A stretch of 46,758 bases of DNA from Deltaproteobacteria bacterium (GTDB taxonomy: Bacteria; Myxococcota_C; UBA6777). This document shows positions 1 through 8,934 of this stretch, one piece after another (the first letter of the stretch is position 1; each line of letters opens with the position of its first letter). The DNA lies in NCBI GenBank assembly GCA_002731275.1, contig PCBK01000175.1, positions 1-46,758 on the forward strand, in the 5' to 3' direction. The notes under the pieces are model-generated. The model did no database searches. It was not told the DNA's origin and saw only the letters and a program-made list of their open reading frames with translations. Both the position numbers and the translations under genes were made by a program.

Positions 1-1
1 C

Positions 2-139
2 CCTCCTCTCGAAAGGCTTGAGAGGAGGGAAGAGCCGAAGGCGAAGGGTGGAGAGTTTGTCGAGGCGTATGTTGCAAAGCGCACGAAGCAAATCAGCCAC
101 GAAGAGAAGCCTCTTCTGGAAGAGTTCTGTCAGTGGTAA
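2..139 (+). CDS. C-terminal fragment of an unknown protein (cut by the window edge)
   Basis: Reading frame 2 is open from the first bases to a TAA at 137-139 and gives 45 residues rich in Glu, Lys and Arg, ending in LLEEFCQW. The lack of stops and the typical amphipathic composition suggest the real 3' end of a gene entering from the left, although no start codon is in view. I do not recognise the family. The perfect 10-bp inverted repeat at 1-29 lies inside this frame, so I do not treat it as a terminator. A small hairpin (AACCCC-GAA-GGGGTT, 146-160) follows the stop. An alternative out-of-frame ORF at 18-239 has an implausible composition. Confidence 0.5.
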   Translation, partial: PPLERLERREEPKAKGGEFVEAYVAKRTKQISHEEKPLLEEFCQW

Positions 140-538
140 AGCCCCAACCCCGAAGGGGTTCAAATGCGGTCCAGCGCGCTGCGTTGGTGCAACGTCCGCC
201 GGAACAGACTTCAAGCGAAACCCCGTACATATCGGCTAAAACCCTCCCCCCTTTTTTCCAGAGGATGGAGATGAACAGAAACTCGTGTGTGAGATAAAAA
301 AAATCCCCCTCTCACATGCAGAGAAGAGGGGGAATGGTTAGGGAAGGAAAACCAGGTGAGACAAGCTCGTCTGGATAAGCCTGGAGAAGAGTTTTTATGC
401 TTGACCTGGTGGAGCTTTGAAGCTCGTTCAGGGGAAACATCTCCGTTTTCTCACGACCTGCTCTTTGCTTTCTGACATCATGACGACACCATATTCACAG
501 GTCGTGAGAAGCTCCATACCATTTGGTGTATGGGCTGG
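140..538. other. Intergenic region between convergent gene ends
   Basis: No gene is seen here. It holds the small hairpin at 146-160, a C/T-rich stretch near 241-260, the terminator at 295-333 and an 11-bp perfect inverted repeat CTCACGACCTG (450-460) / CAGGTCGTGAG (498-508) with a 37-base loop just past the stop of the PEP carboxykinase gene. A further 6-bp dyad CCATAC/GTATGG lies near 513-532. These dyads probably belong to the 3' untranslated region of the minus-strand gene. Confidence 0.6.
295..333 (-). terminator. Rho-independent terminator for the minus-strand PEP carboxykinase gene
   Basis: A perfect 9-bp stem, TCCCCCTCT (304-312) with AGAGGGGGA (325-333), is preceded on the plus strand by a run of A residues (295-303). 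Read on the minus strand this is a GC-rich hairpin followed directly by a U tract, the standard intrinsic terminator form. It lies about 205 bases downstream of the stop codon at 539. Confidence 0.75.
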
Positions 539-2377
539 TTACGCAAAAAGTGATTCGTGGTTGTGGCCTCTCAATATGGTTGGTTGTTTGTGTGAAGTGC
601 TCTGCATTCTTTGCAACGCACGGACGAATGGTTTGATATATTTTTGGTCGACTGTCAGACCCTGGAGGAAGTGGATCCTCTCTTTGAGTCGTTGAAACAA
701 AAGCTGTCTGTATCCCTTTTTGTCCCGAATATAGAGCGGATGAAAATGCTTGGAGAAGTCCGAGTCGATGTCTTCAAAGCACTTGGGATCGGGGATCTGC
801 AAACCAGGGAACATATGCCAGTCTTGCCACTGGATTTGATTCTTTGCGAGCTTCGGATAAATCGAGAGTGTAAGCTCCTTGGGGATCGCACGCGGCTCTT
901 CACCTTGTATGTTTCCTGAGAAGAATCCTCCTGTGTTGAGCACCAAACCTTCGAACGTTGCGTGTTCAATGAGCTGCTCAAGGGCACGTGTCTCTTCTGG
1001 AAATCCCCACGTGTTGAATGGGTTGGCACCAGGGACCATTCGAAGTCTCCCGATCTGTTCGATGGGGACGTTCTCGGCGTTAGTTGTGCGGCTCGCAAGA
1101 GACATGTACATGCCGATAAACAATGATGGGTCGATCACGCGAAGAACAGGTGGTAATACTTCGTCTCTCATCAGCAACGCAACGCAGTCGGGATGAGGTG
1201 TGTCGAGCTCTTTGGTCGTCCCTGGAAGTCGATGTCTTGCTGTCTGGACGCGGCCATTGCCTGAGTATGCGTCCTCATGTGTGAGGACATGATTGCCTTG
1301 GCGGTCTCGACGGATCAGCACATTTTCTGCGGACTGAATCGTCGCGAGCATCGGAGAGGATTCGTCGTAGTCATTTGATTTGTTGTAGCAACCTTCTTCA
1401 AGCCCTACACACGCGCTCATTGGATCCGAGGGGTCATATAGAATCACAATCGCGTCATCGTTACCCAGCCTGACAGGTTCGTTCTCTGGATCGAGGAGAT
1501 CTGTGTGTTGGCTGGAACCAACGGTCGATTTTCCTGTCCCAGACAAGCCAAGTGTTAAGAACGTAAATGGCTCGTTATAATCGTTGTTTGGCACTTCGAT
1601 ATGAAGGGTCTTTGAGCTGCCGTGGATTGGCATGCCAATACCATGTGAAAGGGCAGCGTGCCAAATCATGGTCAGGCAGGCTTTTTTCACCTCACCGAAG
1701 TATCTCGCGCCGAGGAGATAACTCGTGCAACCTTCGAGGTCGAAGAGCATTTGCAATCTTTTGTTGTCTTTGGCTGACGCGTCTGTGGCTTTTGGCTGCC
1801 AGTCCGGATCACAGACAATCCATAAATCCGGAAAAGGAAGCTGTTTGGAGACCGAGTACAATAGATCCTGCTCTGCTGTCTTGCGGATAAAGTTCAGGTT
1901 GAGGTCGTATGCTAACTTCGCATATTTTTGAGGGACGAGGAGATGAATACGTCCCATAAAGTCTTTGTTCTTACCAAAGTAAACCTCTGTGTGGATCAAC
2001 TCTTCTTGCATGAGTGAAAAGTTGGCCTCCCGAACAGAACGCTCAATCCGCTCTTTTTGTTTTTTCTGAGAGAGCGTGAGAGGATAGTCTTTCGCGAGTG
2101 GCATACACTCTCTGGCCCAAGCCGAACGCGCAGTGTCCTGACCTGAGTAGTGAACAAGGACGCGATCTCTTCCACCTGTCAATCCCACAAAGTCTGGATC
2201 GGCCATCGGAATGTCTGATTCGAGACACGTTGGTTGTGCAATGGATAGATCATAAAGTTCGTTCATATCGGGTTGATGATGGATATGTCTGGAACAATGA
2301 AGCGTCTCAGCTGCGGCTCGGAGAGCGCTCCATCGCTTTCCTTTCATATATGTGTCACTGTGTTGTGTAGCCATCAT
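539..2377 (-). CDS. Divergent ATP-type phosphoenolpyruvate carboxykinase
   Basis: This 612-residue protein resembles ATP-dependent PEP carboxykinase, which decarboxylates oxaloacetate to PEP at the entry to gluconeogenesis. Recognisable family blocks in order are the GEVKKACLTMIWH segment (family GEMKKG, metal and substrate Lys), MPIHGSS (family metal-binding His block), the P-loop GLSGTGKST near residue 276, a metal-binding region containing GNDD, EEGCYNKS, ENVLIRRD and the LNTG block. It is about 70 residues longer than typical PckA and substituted in many usually invariant places, so it may be a specialised paralogue; I do not assign pckA. The start at 2377 has a GGAG ribosome site 7 bases upstream. 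The gene stands alone with its own terminator. Confidence 0.75.
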   Translation of the reverse strand: MMATQHSDTYMKGKRWSALRAAAETLHCSRHIHHQPDMNELYDLSIAQPTCLESDIPMADPDFVGLTGGRDRVLVHYSGQDTARSAWARECMPLAKDYPLTLSQKKQKERIERSVREANFSLMQEELIHTEVYFGKNKDFMGRIHLLVPQKYAKLAYDLNLNFIRKTAEQDLLYSVSKQLPFPDLWIVCDPDWQPKATDASAKDNKRLQMLFDLEGCTSYLLGARYFGEVKKACLTMIWHAALSHGIGMPIHGSSKTLHIEVPNNDYNEPFTFLTLGLSGTGKSTVGSSQHTDLLDPENEPVRLGNDDAIVILYDPSDPMSACVGLEEGCYNKSNDYDESSPMLATIQSAENVLIRRDRQGNHVLTHEDAYSGNGRVQTARHRLPGTTKELDTPHPDCVALLMRDEVLPPVLRVIDPSLFIGMYMSLASRTTNAENVPIEQIGRLRMVPGANPFNTWGFPEETRALEQLIEHATFEGLVLNTGGFFSGNIQGEEPRAIPKELTLSIYPKLAKNQIQWQDWHMFPGLQIPDPKCFEDIDSDFSKHFHPLYIRDKKGYRQLLFQRLKERIHFLQGLTVDQKYIKPFVRALQRMQSTSHKQPTILRGHNHESLFA

Positions 2378-2387
2378 AAACTCCGTA

Positions 2388-2862
2388 TGTTTGACTCTAC
2401 GTTTTCCTTGCCCGGCTCTATTGCAACGAGTATGCCAGGAGTCTTTTTCTTAGATTTTGACACTCTGTTGGATGGTAAGTGTCTACGTTGAATAGGATTT
2501 TTGGTTCATGTTGTTTTTTCGGAGAGGAGGTCCTTTTCGTTGTGTGGGTCAGGATGGGGGGTCATCGATGCATCATGTGGTCTCAAACGACCTTGGAGCT
2601 GCTGGTGGTGTCTTTTTCCCAGGGAAAAGTCTCGAAAGGGGGATCGAGAGGTTCGTTGAAGGGGTTCGTCGCAAATGATAAGTGCAACCAGTTTACGCTT
2701 AGCCCGGTGTTGCAGTTGTATCACTTGTGGTGGGGGGTTGGATAGGGGGTGCAGTGACATAGATGGAATCGTCTCTTGAGTCTGTTTCGTAGGTCTTTGT
2801 TGGATGGTGTCTTTGATGTCGTGGGGGAGAATTGCTGTCGAGTGGGAAGGTTGATGTTGGGA
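2388..2862. other. Intergenic region, no supported gene
   Basis: About 475 bases lie between two minus-strand genes. Short overlapping frames on both strands have no recognisable composition or ribosome site. Two small adjacent dyads are visible, CTTTTTCCC/GGGAAAAG (about 2612-2630) and CTCGA/TCGAG (about 2633-2650). On the minus strand they lie downstream of the Cys-rich gene and might end its transcript, but no clear U tract follows. Confidence 0.5.
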
Positions 2863-3402
2863 TTATTTTTTGTTGCAGTGTTTGAAGCGACAACGTGCGC
2901 GTCGTTGGACTCCTGTTTCATTGTCTTTGACCTCAGCCTTGCGCTTCAAGGCTGTCAGTCGGCTTTTTAGGGACTGTGAGGTATACTTACTAGAGAGCGT
3001 CAGCAACCTTTTCTTCATGTCTTCTGCGGCAGCGTGGGTTGTTTGATTGCAAATCCCACAATGTGTGTGCAGACAATATGCGTAGCGGATTGCTTTTTTG
3101 TTGCTCATGGTTTTGCATCGAGTTTTGCACGTACTTTGGCAGCCTCTAACACATTTCTTGGTGAGGTGATGACAATCACGCATACATTTGACGCGTGTTT
3201 TCATACAGGAGAAGTTGGCCGGCAGCCTGGTCTTGTTTGTTGTTGTTTGTGCTTTGGCGCTGCAAACCATCATCTGACGTGAACACACCTGAATACATTT
3301 GAGCTGGGTGATCTGGCAGCTTTGGTGGCACCTTGTCACCTTCGTGTTAATGGTGGGCGAGCTCACCAAGAGCGCCAATTGAAGAAGAATGAAGGATGTC
3401 AT
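2863..3402 (-). CDS. Secreted small Cys-rich protein of unknown function
   Basis: The 179-residue product begins with a short hydrophobic signal sequence (MTSFILLQLALLVSS) and then carries about 20 cysteines, many in C-x3-C spacing (CHQSCQ, CIQVC, CMRDC, CVRGC, CKTRC), in a Lys/Arg/Thr-rich background; the last 60 residues are strongly basic. This pattern implies an exported, disulfide-rich alpha-helical hairpin protein, but I recognise no family. A strong AAGGAG site lies 7 bases before the ATG. It starts 68 bases downstream of the lipoprotein gene on the same strand, so the two may be co-transcribed. Function is unknown; an extracellular binding or toxin-like role is only a guess. Confidence 0.7.
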   Translation of the reverse strand: MTSFILLQLALLVSSPTINTKVTRCHQSCQITQLKCIQVCSRQMMVCSAKAQTTTNKTRLPANFSCMKTRVKCMRDCHHLTKKCVRGCQSTCKTRCKTMSNKKAIRYAYCLHTHCGICNQTTHAAAEDMKKRLLTLSSKYTSQSLKSRLTALKRKAEVKDNETGVQRRARCRFKHCNKK

Positions 3403-3470
3403 ATCTGTGCTCCTTATGTCGAAATGTTCGTTTCTTTATGAGTTGTGATACATTGTGTCTTTCAAAGCGT

Positions 3471-6400
3471 TTATTGAAGGTCGACAGCGCCAATGTCTGG
3501 AGAACCATCTGCAGGAGAACCTGCTTGTCTCAGCGCCTGATTGGTCGGCTCAAATCCAGCTTTGACGTATTGCATCAAGTTGGCGATCGTATAGTTGGGG
3601 TTCGCACCTGGGTCATTTGCGAGCATTAACTGGTTGAGCGCGTATTGTCTCTTGTCTGCATCTGTGCCACTTGGTGCGCCGAGTGAATCAGCCCATCGTG
3701 CGAGGTTGCGATTGTGGTCAACAAACTGTGGATCTTCATTGAGGTCATTCTCTCCGGGGGTACCACTGCTAAAGTTGAACCCGTGATAACCTCTGCCGTT
3801 GCTACCTTGTGCCTGGTTGAAGGTGTTGTTGTAGTTCAGGTTTTCTGATGAGACGACATCTGTCGCGGTCCAGCTGCTGCCGAGGTTGAACATCAAGAAG
3901 TTAGCCGGACGGTATTGGGTGTCCCAGGCCAAGTTGTTACGGAAGGAGGCAATCATCCCTGTGTGACCGAGGTATGTGAGACCCACGAAGGTGCCCAGGC
4001 TGTTCGCTGTGATGTAGGTGTTACGTTGGACATTGACGGTCAGGTTGCTGCTGCCTTGGAGCATCATGAGTGTGCCAGGAGCCGTCCCCGCAGCGTTCGG
4101 AAGCATGATGTTCTTGATGATGTCGACCTGTCCAGGTGTGCTTGGGTAAGTGTTAAAGATGATACCTCCACCCTGTGAATCAGTTCCAGTGGATTCGAAG
4201 ATGTTCCCTTCGAACTTGCTCGGTGTGCTCACAGAGCCGCTACCAAGAGGTGTGACAAATTGTGCGTACAGTTGGTTATGATCGTTGAGCCAGTAATTGT
4301 CTTTGATGTTCAGACTTTCGGCGTAGACACCTGTCGCGAGGCTGCTGGTTTTGCGGACCAAGTTACCAGAGAAGGAGGCGGGTGCACCTGGTGTCATGAT
4401 GAACGTCTCGCCGTTGAGAGCACCAAACAAGTTATCTTTGATGTGGTATCCAGCTGCCGTGAAGAAGTGGACGACCTTGTCGAAGACACAACCTTGTACA
4501 ACGCGGCTTCCTGTGGGTGCTGTGCCCCAGTGGGCGATGTGTAGGCTACGTGTGCTCTGTGAGTTGCGGAAGGTCGTGTGCTTGAACTCGATGTTTGTGT
4601 GGATGCCATCGAAGCCTGTGGAGTACCAGTCACCTGTTGTGTCCATGATGCAGTGGTCAAAGATGTAGTGGCTGCTCTCACCAGAAGAGGGCCAGCGAGC
4701 GTGAGCGAAATGTGTTGCATCGCCGATTCGTGTAAAGTTGGCGTAGTGTGCTTCGATTTGACCACCGTTTCTCCATCCACCACTCTGGTCACCTGTTTGT
4801 GTCTCACCGCCACGAAGCTGTCCAATGCCACCTCCTGCCTTTGAGACGATGTGTGCGCGGTTGCCTGCAACTCCTTGAACGATGAGTTTGGAATTTTGAT
4901 TGTCTGCGTATCCAATCTTCAACTGGTACACTTTCCCAGCGGGGACATCGAACTCATATGTTGCGCCTGCACCGACTGTAAGAGTTGCATCATTCAGGAA
5001 CAGGTTACCTTTGACGGTCAATTTGGTGTTCTCAGCGATGCTCAATGAACCAAGTGGTCCGAGGACGAGGACGTCTTCTTTGAGGTTGTCAGTAGGGCTG
5101 CTGCCGACTGTTGTGTTTGTGTCAACAGTGACGTTGTGCATGATGACGACCTCATCACCATCACCTGGGATCTGACCACCTTTCCAAGTGTTGGGGTCGG
5201 ACCAGTTACCGTCGGCGTTTGTGACAAACGCTGGTGTACAGACTGGAGGACTGGTGTTGCTGGGAGCTGGGGTGGGTGTTCCTGGACCCGCTCCACCACC
5301 CTGGCATGAGATGTCGAGGAAGTTGGCGATCTGTTTACGAGTGGTTTCCCAGCTGTTACCACGGATATTCCAGGTGACATTTTGGTTTTTGTCTGCCTGG
5401 CTGATGGCTGTGGGGACTTTGCTCTGTGCGAGCGCAACTGCATAGCTTGGGTCGAGGTTTTTGACCATCGCGAGGTATTCGTAATCTTGGATACCACGAC
5501 GCCAGTTTTTGAGTCGGATGCTGGCGACGCCGCCTTCGAAGTTGAGGTCGTTGCTCGCAAATTGGCTGGGTTGTTCACCTGGGTAGAAGAGTGTTCCATC
5601 ACCCACACCCCATTCACCCCAGGCGTTTTGGAAGTTCTCTGCAGTTGCGTAAGGGTCGAGACGACCGCGTCCACCTTGCCAGTCACTCCAGTAATTACCC
5701 ATCCAGTAGAACCAACGGGGGATACCGTGTTTGTACTGGACCCATGCATTGACGCGGGGGGACACACCGACATCATCCATCACGAAGGTCCCTGTTGCTG
5801 GTCTGTATCCGTTGTAGATCCAGTATTTTTGTTGCAGGCGACAGGCTTGTTTGACTTTGTCTGCGTTGTACTGTGCGGCACCTTCTACCCAGAGGTTGAT
5901 GCTTGGTGCGAGGCTTCCGCGAAATCCAGTTGTGATCATACGTGGAATGTCTGCGCCTGGACCTGAGTGGTTTGCGAGCGCTTGGGTAAAGTCGAGGATC
6001 TGGTTGTTGGTCTCTGGAGTGTTGGTTGGTTCATCGAGTACATAGACAAAAGACTCTGTGTTGGGGCTGTTTGTGGCGAGCCATGTCGCCCAGTCATCAG
6101 CCTTTTGACGAATGGTGTTGTGGTCATAACCAGCCCACCACCATGAACCGTATGTTGCGATAGAGACGATCCCAACGCCTGTCGCTTCACCAGGACCTTC
6201 GTAACCCTCTGCGGTGGTAAAGTAGCTTCCGTTCAACGCAGGAAGCAGCGCTGACGCTTGTGAGACATCATCTGTGCTCTCGATGGGAGAGACTTTGTGT
6301 CTGTGGAGCATTTGATAGTAGCGTTTGGCGAGGAGAGCTGCTTTTGTTGTGCCAGGCATGGTTTGGTGTCTGTAGTAGACTTCGCCCATATCGACGTACA

Positions 6401-7142
6401 ACATGGTCTTCGCGGTGGGTTTGTCTGGGAGTGTAAAGCAGTGGACTTTGAGCTCTACAGGGATGGTATGATGGGTGACGCCGTTGGCCTTGATGGTCAC
6501 GGTTCCCTGATATGTACCCGGGGGGGTATTTTTGGGGACATAGACATCGACCCAGAGACCTTGGAGTGTATTGTTTTTGAGCGTAAAGGGGGTGCCATTG
6601 TTGGCGACATTGACCTCAAAGGGGACGAGCGGATCGGGAACCCATTGACCGGCAAAGCCTGTGGGAGCGGCAGCATTGCTCCAGAAGAGCGAACCCCAGG
6701 GACCGCCACTTGCGCGGTTGACATACAGATAACGCTGCTCGAACAACTGAATCGGACGTCCCTTTGAAGACGCCGGATTTGTCGCGTTCGGGTCGTTCGC
6801 GATCTGGTTGGTCCCATCGCTGAGCGCGCTGACCGTCATGTCCATCTGATTGATGTCCTGGTCGGCTTTTAAGAACAATTGAAAACCCAGCACTTCGTTA
6901 CGGCCACCGAAGATTTTGATCTTCTGTCCATCCCAGACTTCTCTGTTGGTTGTGGTCAGCCAACTTGGGATGCTACTTTGAGTGACTTTCTCACTCTCGC
7001 TGGCGACCCAAAATTCAATATTGGCTTCCAGATTTTGTTTGCTGACTCCCAGTGTGTCAAAGGCGCCACTTTGGCAACCCATGAAAAACAGAAGGGAAGT
7101 GATGAGCGTCCATGCTTTTAACTGCGTTGATATGTACCGCAT
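3471..7142 (-). CDS. Lipoprotein with GH123/DUF4091-like catalytic region, G8 domain and beta-helix
   Basis: A 1223-residue outer-surface lipoprotein: hydrophobic signal with lipobox FFMGC, Cys23 being the lipidation site. Residues about 40-240 form a beta-rich N-terminal domain. Residues 250-610 form a TIM-barrel-like region with the VLDEP motif near residue 370, whose Asp-Glu pair is the signature of GH123-type hexosaminidases, ending in a DUF4091 block (LKNWRRGIQDYEYLAM). A G8-type domain (NWSDPNTWKGG, about residues 635-715) follows, then a long right-handed beta-helix to the C-terminus. The likely role is polysaccharide degradation at the cell surface; the substrate is not evident. An AGGAG site precedes the ATG by 6 bases, and a 6-bp dyad CCTGTT/AACAGG (7156-7174) sits just upstream of it. 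Confidence 0.8.
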   Translation of the reverse strand: MRYISTQLKAWTLITSLLFFMGCQSGAFDTLGVSKQNLEANIEFWVASESEKVTQSSIPSWLTTTNREVWDGQKIKIFGGRNEVLGFQLFLKADQDINQMDMTVSALSDGTNQIANDPNATNPASSKGRPIQLFEQRYLYVNRASGGPWGSLFWSNAAAPTGFAGQWVPDPLVPFEVNVANNGTPFTLKNNTLQGLWVDVYVPKNTPPGTYQGTVTIKANGVTHHTIPVELKVHCFTLPDKPTAKTMLYVDMGEVYYRHQTMPGTTKAALLAKRYYQMLHRHKVSPIESTDDVSQASALLPALNGSYFTTAEGYEGPGEATGVGIVSIATYGSWWWAGYDHNTIRQKADDWATWLATNSPNTESFVYVLDEPTNTPETNNQILDFTQALANHSGPGADIPRMITTGFRGSLAPSINLWVEGAAQYNADKVKQACRLQQKYWIYNGYRPATGTFVMDDVGVSPRVNAWVQYKHGIPRWFYWMGNYWSDWQGGRGRLDPYATAENFQNAWGEWGVGDGTLFYPGEQPSQFASNDLNFEGGVASIRLKNWRRGIQDYEYLAMVKNLDPSYAVALAQSKVPTAISQADKNQNVTWNIRGNSWETTRKQIANFLDISCQGGGAGPGTPTPAPSNTSPPVCTPAFVTNADGNWSDPNTWKGGQIPGDGDEVVIMHNVTVDTNTTVGSSPTDNLKEDVLVLGPLGSLSIAENTKLTVKGNLFLNDATLTVGAGATYEFDVPAGKVYQLKIGYADNQNSKLIVQGVAGNRAHIVSKAGGGIGQLRGGETQTGDQSGGWRNGGQIEAHYANFTRIGDATHFAHARWPSSGESSHYIFDHCIMDTTGDWYSTGFDGIHTNIEFKHTTFRNSQSTRSLHIAHWGTAPTGSRVVQGCVFDKVVHFFTAAGYHIKDNLFGALNGETFIMTPGAPASFSGNLVRKTSSLATGVYAESLNIKDNYWLNDHNQLYAQFVTPLGSGSVSTPSKFEGNIFESTGTDSQGGGIIFNTYPSTPGQVDIIKNIMLPNAAGTAPGTLMMLQGSSNLTVNVQRNTYITANSLGTFVGLTYLGHTGMIASFRNNLAWDTQYRPANFLMFNLGSSWTATDVVSSENLNYNNTFNQAQGSNGRGYHGFNFSSGTPGENDLNEDPQFVDHNRNLARWADSLGAPSGTDADKRQYALNQLMLANDPGANPNYTIANLMQYVKAGFEPTNQALRQAGSPADGSPDIGAVDLQ

Positions 7143-7851
7143 ACTATTCTCCTATCCTGTTCGCCGAAAACAGGTCCTTGGTTCAAGCGGAATGTTTTGC
7201 TTTTTCTAGAATTGGAGTATTTGTCTCCTCTTATTTTTCTTCCTATTGCATATGTTGTGCCATGTGTTTTATCTGTTTGTTTTGTATGGTTTAAATGAGA
7301 ATTTAGCAGGTGGCCTGTTTTGGAGGGGATTTGTCTCCATAGCCACTGAGCCGGGATCGAGAGTGGAGTGTATGAGGGTTTTTTGGGGAAAGGTGTTTTA
7401 AATCAGTGTTTTATGTTTTTTTTGTCGGGCGGGGGTAGTGTGGGCTCTGACAGCTCGTTGTTTCGCAAATCAAATCGCTTCAGTAACGACGATGGTGAGG
7501 GTCTCACCCTTCATATTCTTTTGCATCTATCGGCCTTAAAGCTTCTTTCCTTGGAACAGCCTAAAGCTTTGTATGTTCACTCTCTTGTTGGCCGTATATA
7601 ATGAAGCTTGTCGCCGGGGTCTTCTTTGAAGCTGGGTCAACGGGAGAAAGTCGGGGGGGTAAATGTTCAATGTCTTTGTTTTTATAGTGTTATTATCTTT
7701 TGGTGTTTGTCGACTCTGTGTAAAAAATGACCAAAGTGTGATGTTTTTGTGCCTGAAGCGAAATGTACATTGTGGGTATCTGGCATTCTTCTTGAAGAGG
7801 AGCACAAAGATGAACAGCAATGACAACGAACGGTAAAGAAGGAACAGAACA
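7143..7851. other. Intergenic region between divergent transcripts
   Basis: About 700 bases, visibly AT-richer than the flanks, with no convincing reading frame. It should carry the promoters for the lipoprotein gene (leftward) and the small gene at 7852 (rightward). A dyad CCTGTT(7156-7161)/AACAGG(7169-7174) lies in the leader of the leftward gene, and two AAAGCTT copies occur near 7540-7570. I cannot place promoters confidently. Confidence 0.5.
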
Positions 7852-8190
7852 ATGGAAACAAAATCAGTAGAGATGTCCTCCGAAGCACCTGATTTCCTCT
7901 CACGTCTCCGCGAACAGCTCAAGACTGTCTTTTTGGAGTCGATTCTCCATCCGGCAGATCTGCAATGGCTCGCACGTGAGTTGACGTTGATCTTCCATTA
8001 CGCCAACAGAGAGTTTGGGTTGGCATGTGAAAAATCCGTACAAGTGATTGTCAAGGACGATAGGATCTGTGTTGGGAATCAACATCATCACACAGCGCTC
8101 ACCTGGGAGCGCTTCTGGCGTAGCCAACAAGAGAGTAACTATTCTGTCGACGGGCTGGCGTCTTCTTTGTGTTCCTATGTCCGTCCATAG
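7852..8190 (+). CDS. Hypothetical protein, 112 residues
   Basis: A soluble 112-residue protein with no signal sequence. The first half is helical (FLSRLREQLKTVFLES, LQWLARELTLIFHYANREFG), followed by a short strand-rich segment (VQVIVKDDRICVGN) and a Trp-containing tail. An AAGGA site lies 8 bases before the ATG. It sits 86 bases upstream of the methyltransferase gene on the same strand and may share its transcript. I do not recognise the family. Part of a long minus-strand frame overlaps it, but that frame is the shadow of the methyltransferase gene. Confidence 0.5.
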   Translation: METKSVEMSSEAPDFLSRLREQLKTVFLESILHPADLQWLARELTLIFHYANREFGLACEKSVQVIVKDDRICVGNQHHHTALTWERFWRSQQESNYSVDGLASSLCSYVRP

Positions 8191-8276
8191 CCATCTACTA
8201 TCTTCCCCATGGCATGTGAAGTGTTGATGCCATAGAGTTTTTTTATCAAACGATCCTGAGCTGGGAGAATCAAAAC

Positions 8277-8891
8277 ATGCGACCTTTACTTCAATCCAAT
8301 GAACGACAAAGCCAACAACACACGCGCTCATCCTCTCCTTTGTATGTGCGATTGCATCGATGGATTGAGGAGTATGTTTCTCAGCGGACAGGGGACTGTT
8401 TTGAGGTGGGTGGAGGTGCAGGGGAACGACTCTCCATTTTTGGTTCCCTGGGGTATCGATTGAATGGTGTCGACACCACGTCGGCATTCTTGATGGACAC
8501 TGTGAACGCATTGCGTTCGCAGGGTTATCAGCTCGGTGATTTTTTTCGCGGAGAACTCTCCCAGGTCCAGACTTATCGTCGTTACGATCTGGTGGCTTCT
8601 TTTGGTCAGTTAGGTGCAAAAGACGATTGGGAGGAGAAGCTAGAGGCACATCTTTCTTTGCTTGGCTCGGAGGGGACGCTGATTTTGACGACAAGGCTTC
8701 CTGGAGAAGGAGTGGAACTTGCTGAGCCCGGAGATGCTGACTTTCGACAGCGTCGGCGTCAACTCGCACGGTGGCATCGGGCTCTTGAGGGAGGTGGGTT
8801 TGCCATTGCCTTTGCTGGGTCTGTTCCGACCCTGACCGGACTTTCATTTGAAACACAGCCTGTCTTTGGTCTGATCGCAAAACGACGATAA
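8277..8891 (+). CDS. Class I SAM-dependent methyltransferase
   Basis: The 204-residue product has the Rossmann glycine-rich SAM-binding motif FEVGGGAGERLSIF (about residues 41-54), an acidic residue at the end of the second strand (LNGVDTT), and a motif-II-like strand (YDLVASFGQLGA) followed by LILTTRLPGEG. The C-terminal GFAIAFAG...VFGLIAKRR resembles the last strands of methyltransferase type 11/12 folds. The substrate cannot be told. A GGGAG site lies about 9 bases before the ATG. It converges on the STAS gene with 43 bases between stops and no obvious terminator. Confidence 0.75.
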   Translation: MRPLLQSNERQSQQHTRSSSPLYVRLHRWIEEYVSQRTGDCFEVGGGAGERLSIFGSLGYRLNGVDTTSAFLMDTVNALRSQGYQLGDFFRGELSQVQTYRRYDLVASFGQLGAKDDWEEKLEAHLSLLGSEGTLILTTRLPGEGVELAEPGDADFRQRRRQLARWHRALEGGGFAIAFAGSVPTLTGLSFETQPVFGLIAKRR

Positions 8892-8934
8892 GTGCGACGA
8901 GATCGACAAAACGATGGGGACTACAAAAGGGGCT

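Noticed and set aside
1-29. A perfect 10-bp inverted repeat that looks like a terminator
   Set aside because: It lies inside an open reading frame that continues to a stop at 137-139, and no U tract follows on the plus strand.
18-239. A 73-residue Arg/Ser-rich plus-strand ORF at the left edge
   Set aside because: It overlaps the better-supported C-terminal frame ending at 139 and has an implausible composition.
4394-4915. Ser/Thr-rich shadow ORFs inside the large lipoprotein and adhesin genes (also 5042-5776)
   Set aside because: They are frame shadows of beta-helix coding sequence with biased composition and no ribosome site.
7900-8880. A 326-residue minus-strand reading frame
   Set aside because: It is antisense to the methyltransferase gene, whose SAM-binding motif is clear; the minus-strand translation is low-complexity and shows no motif.
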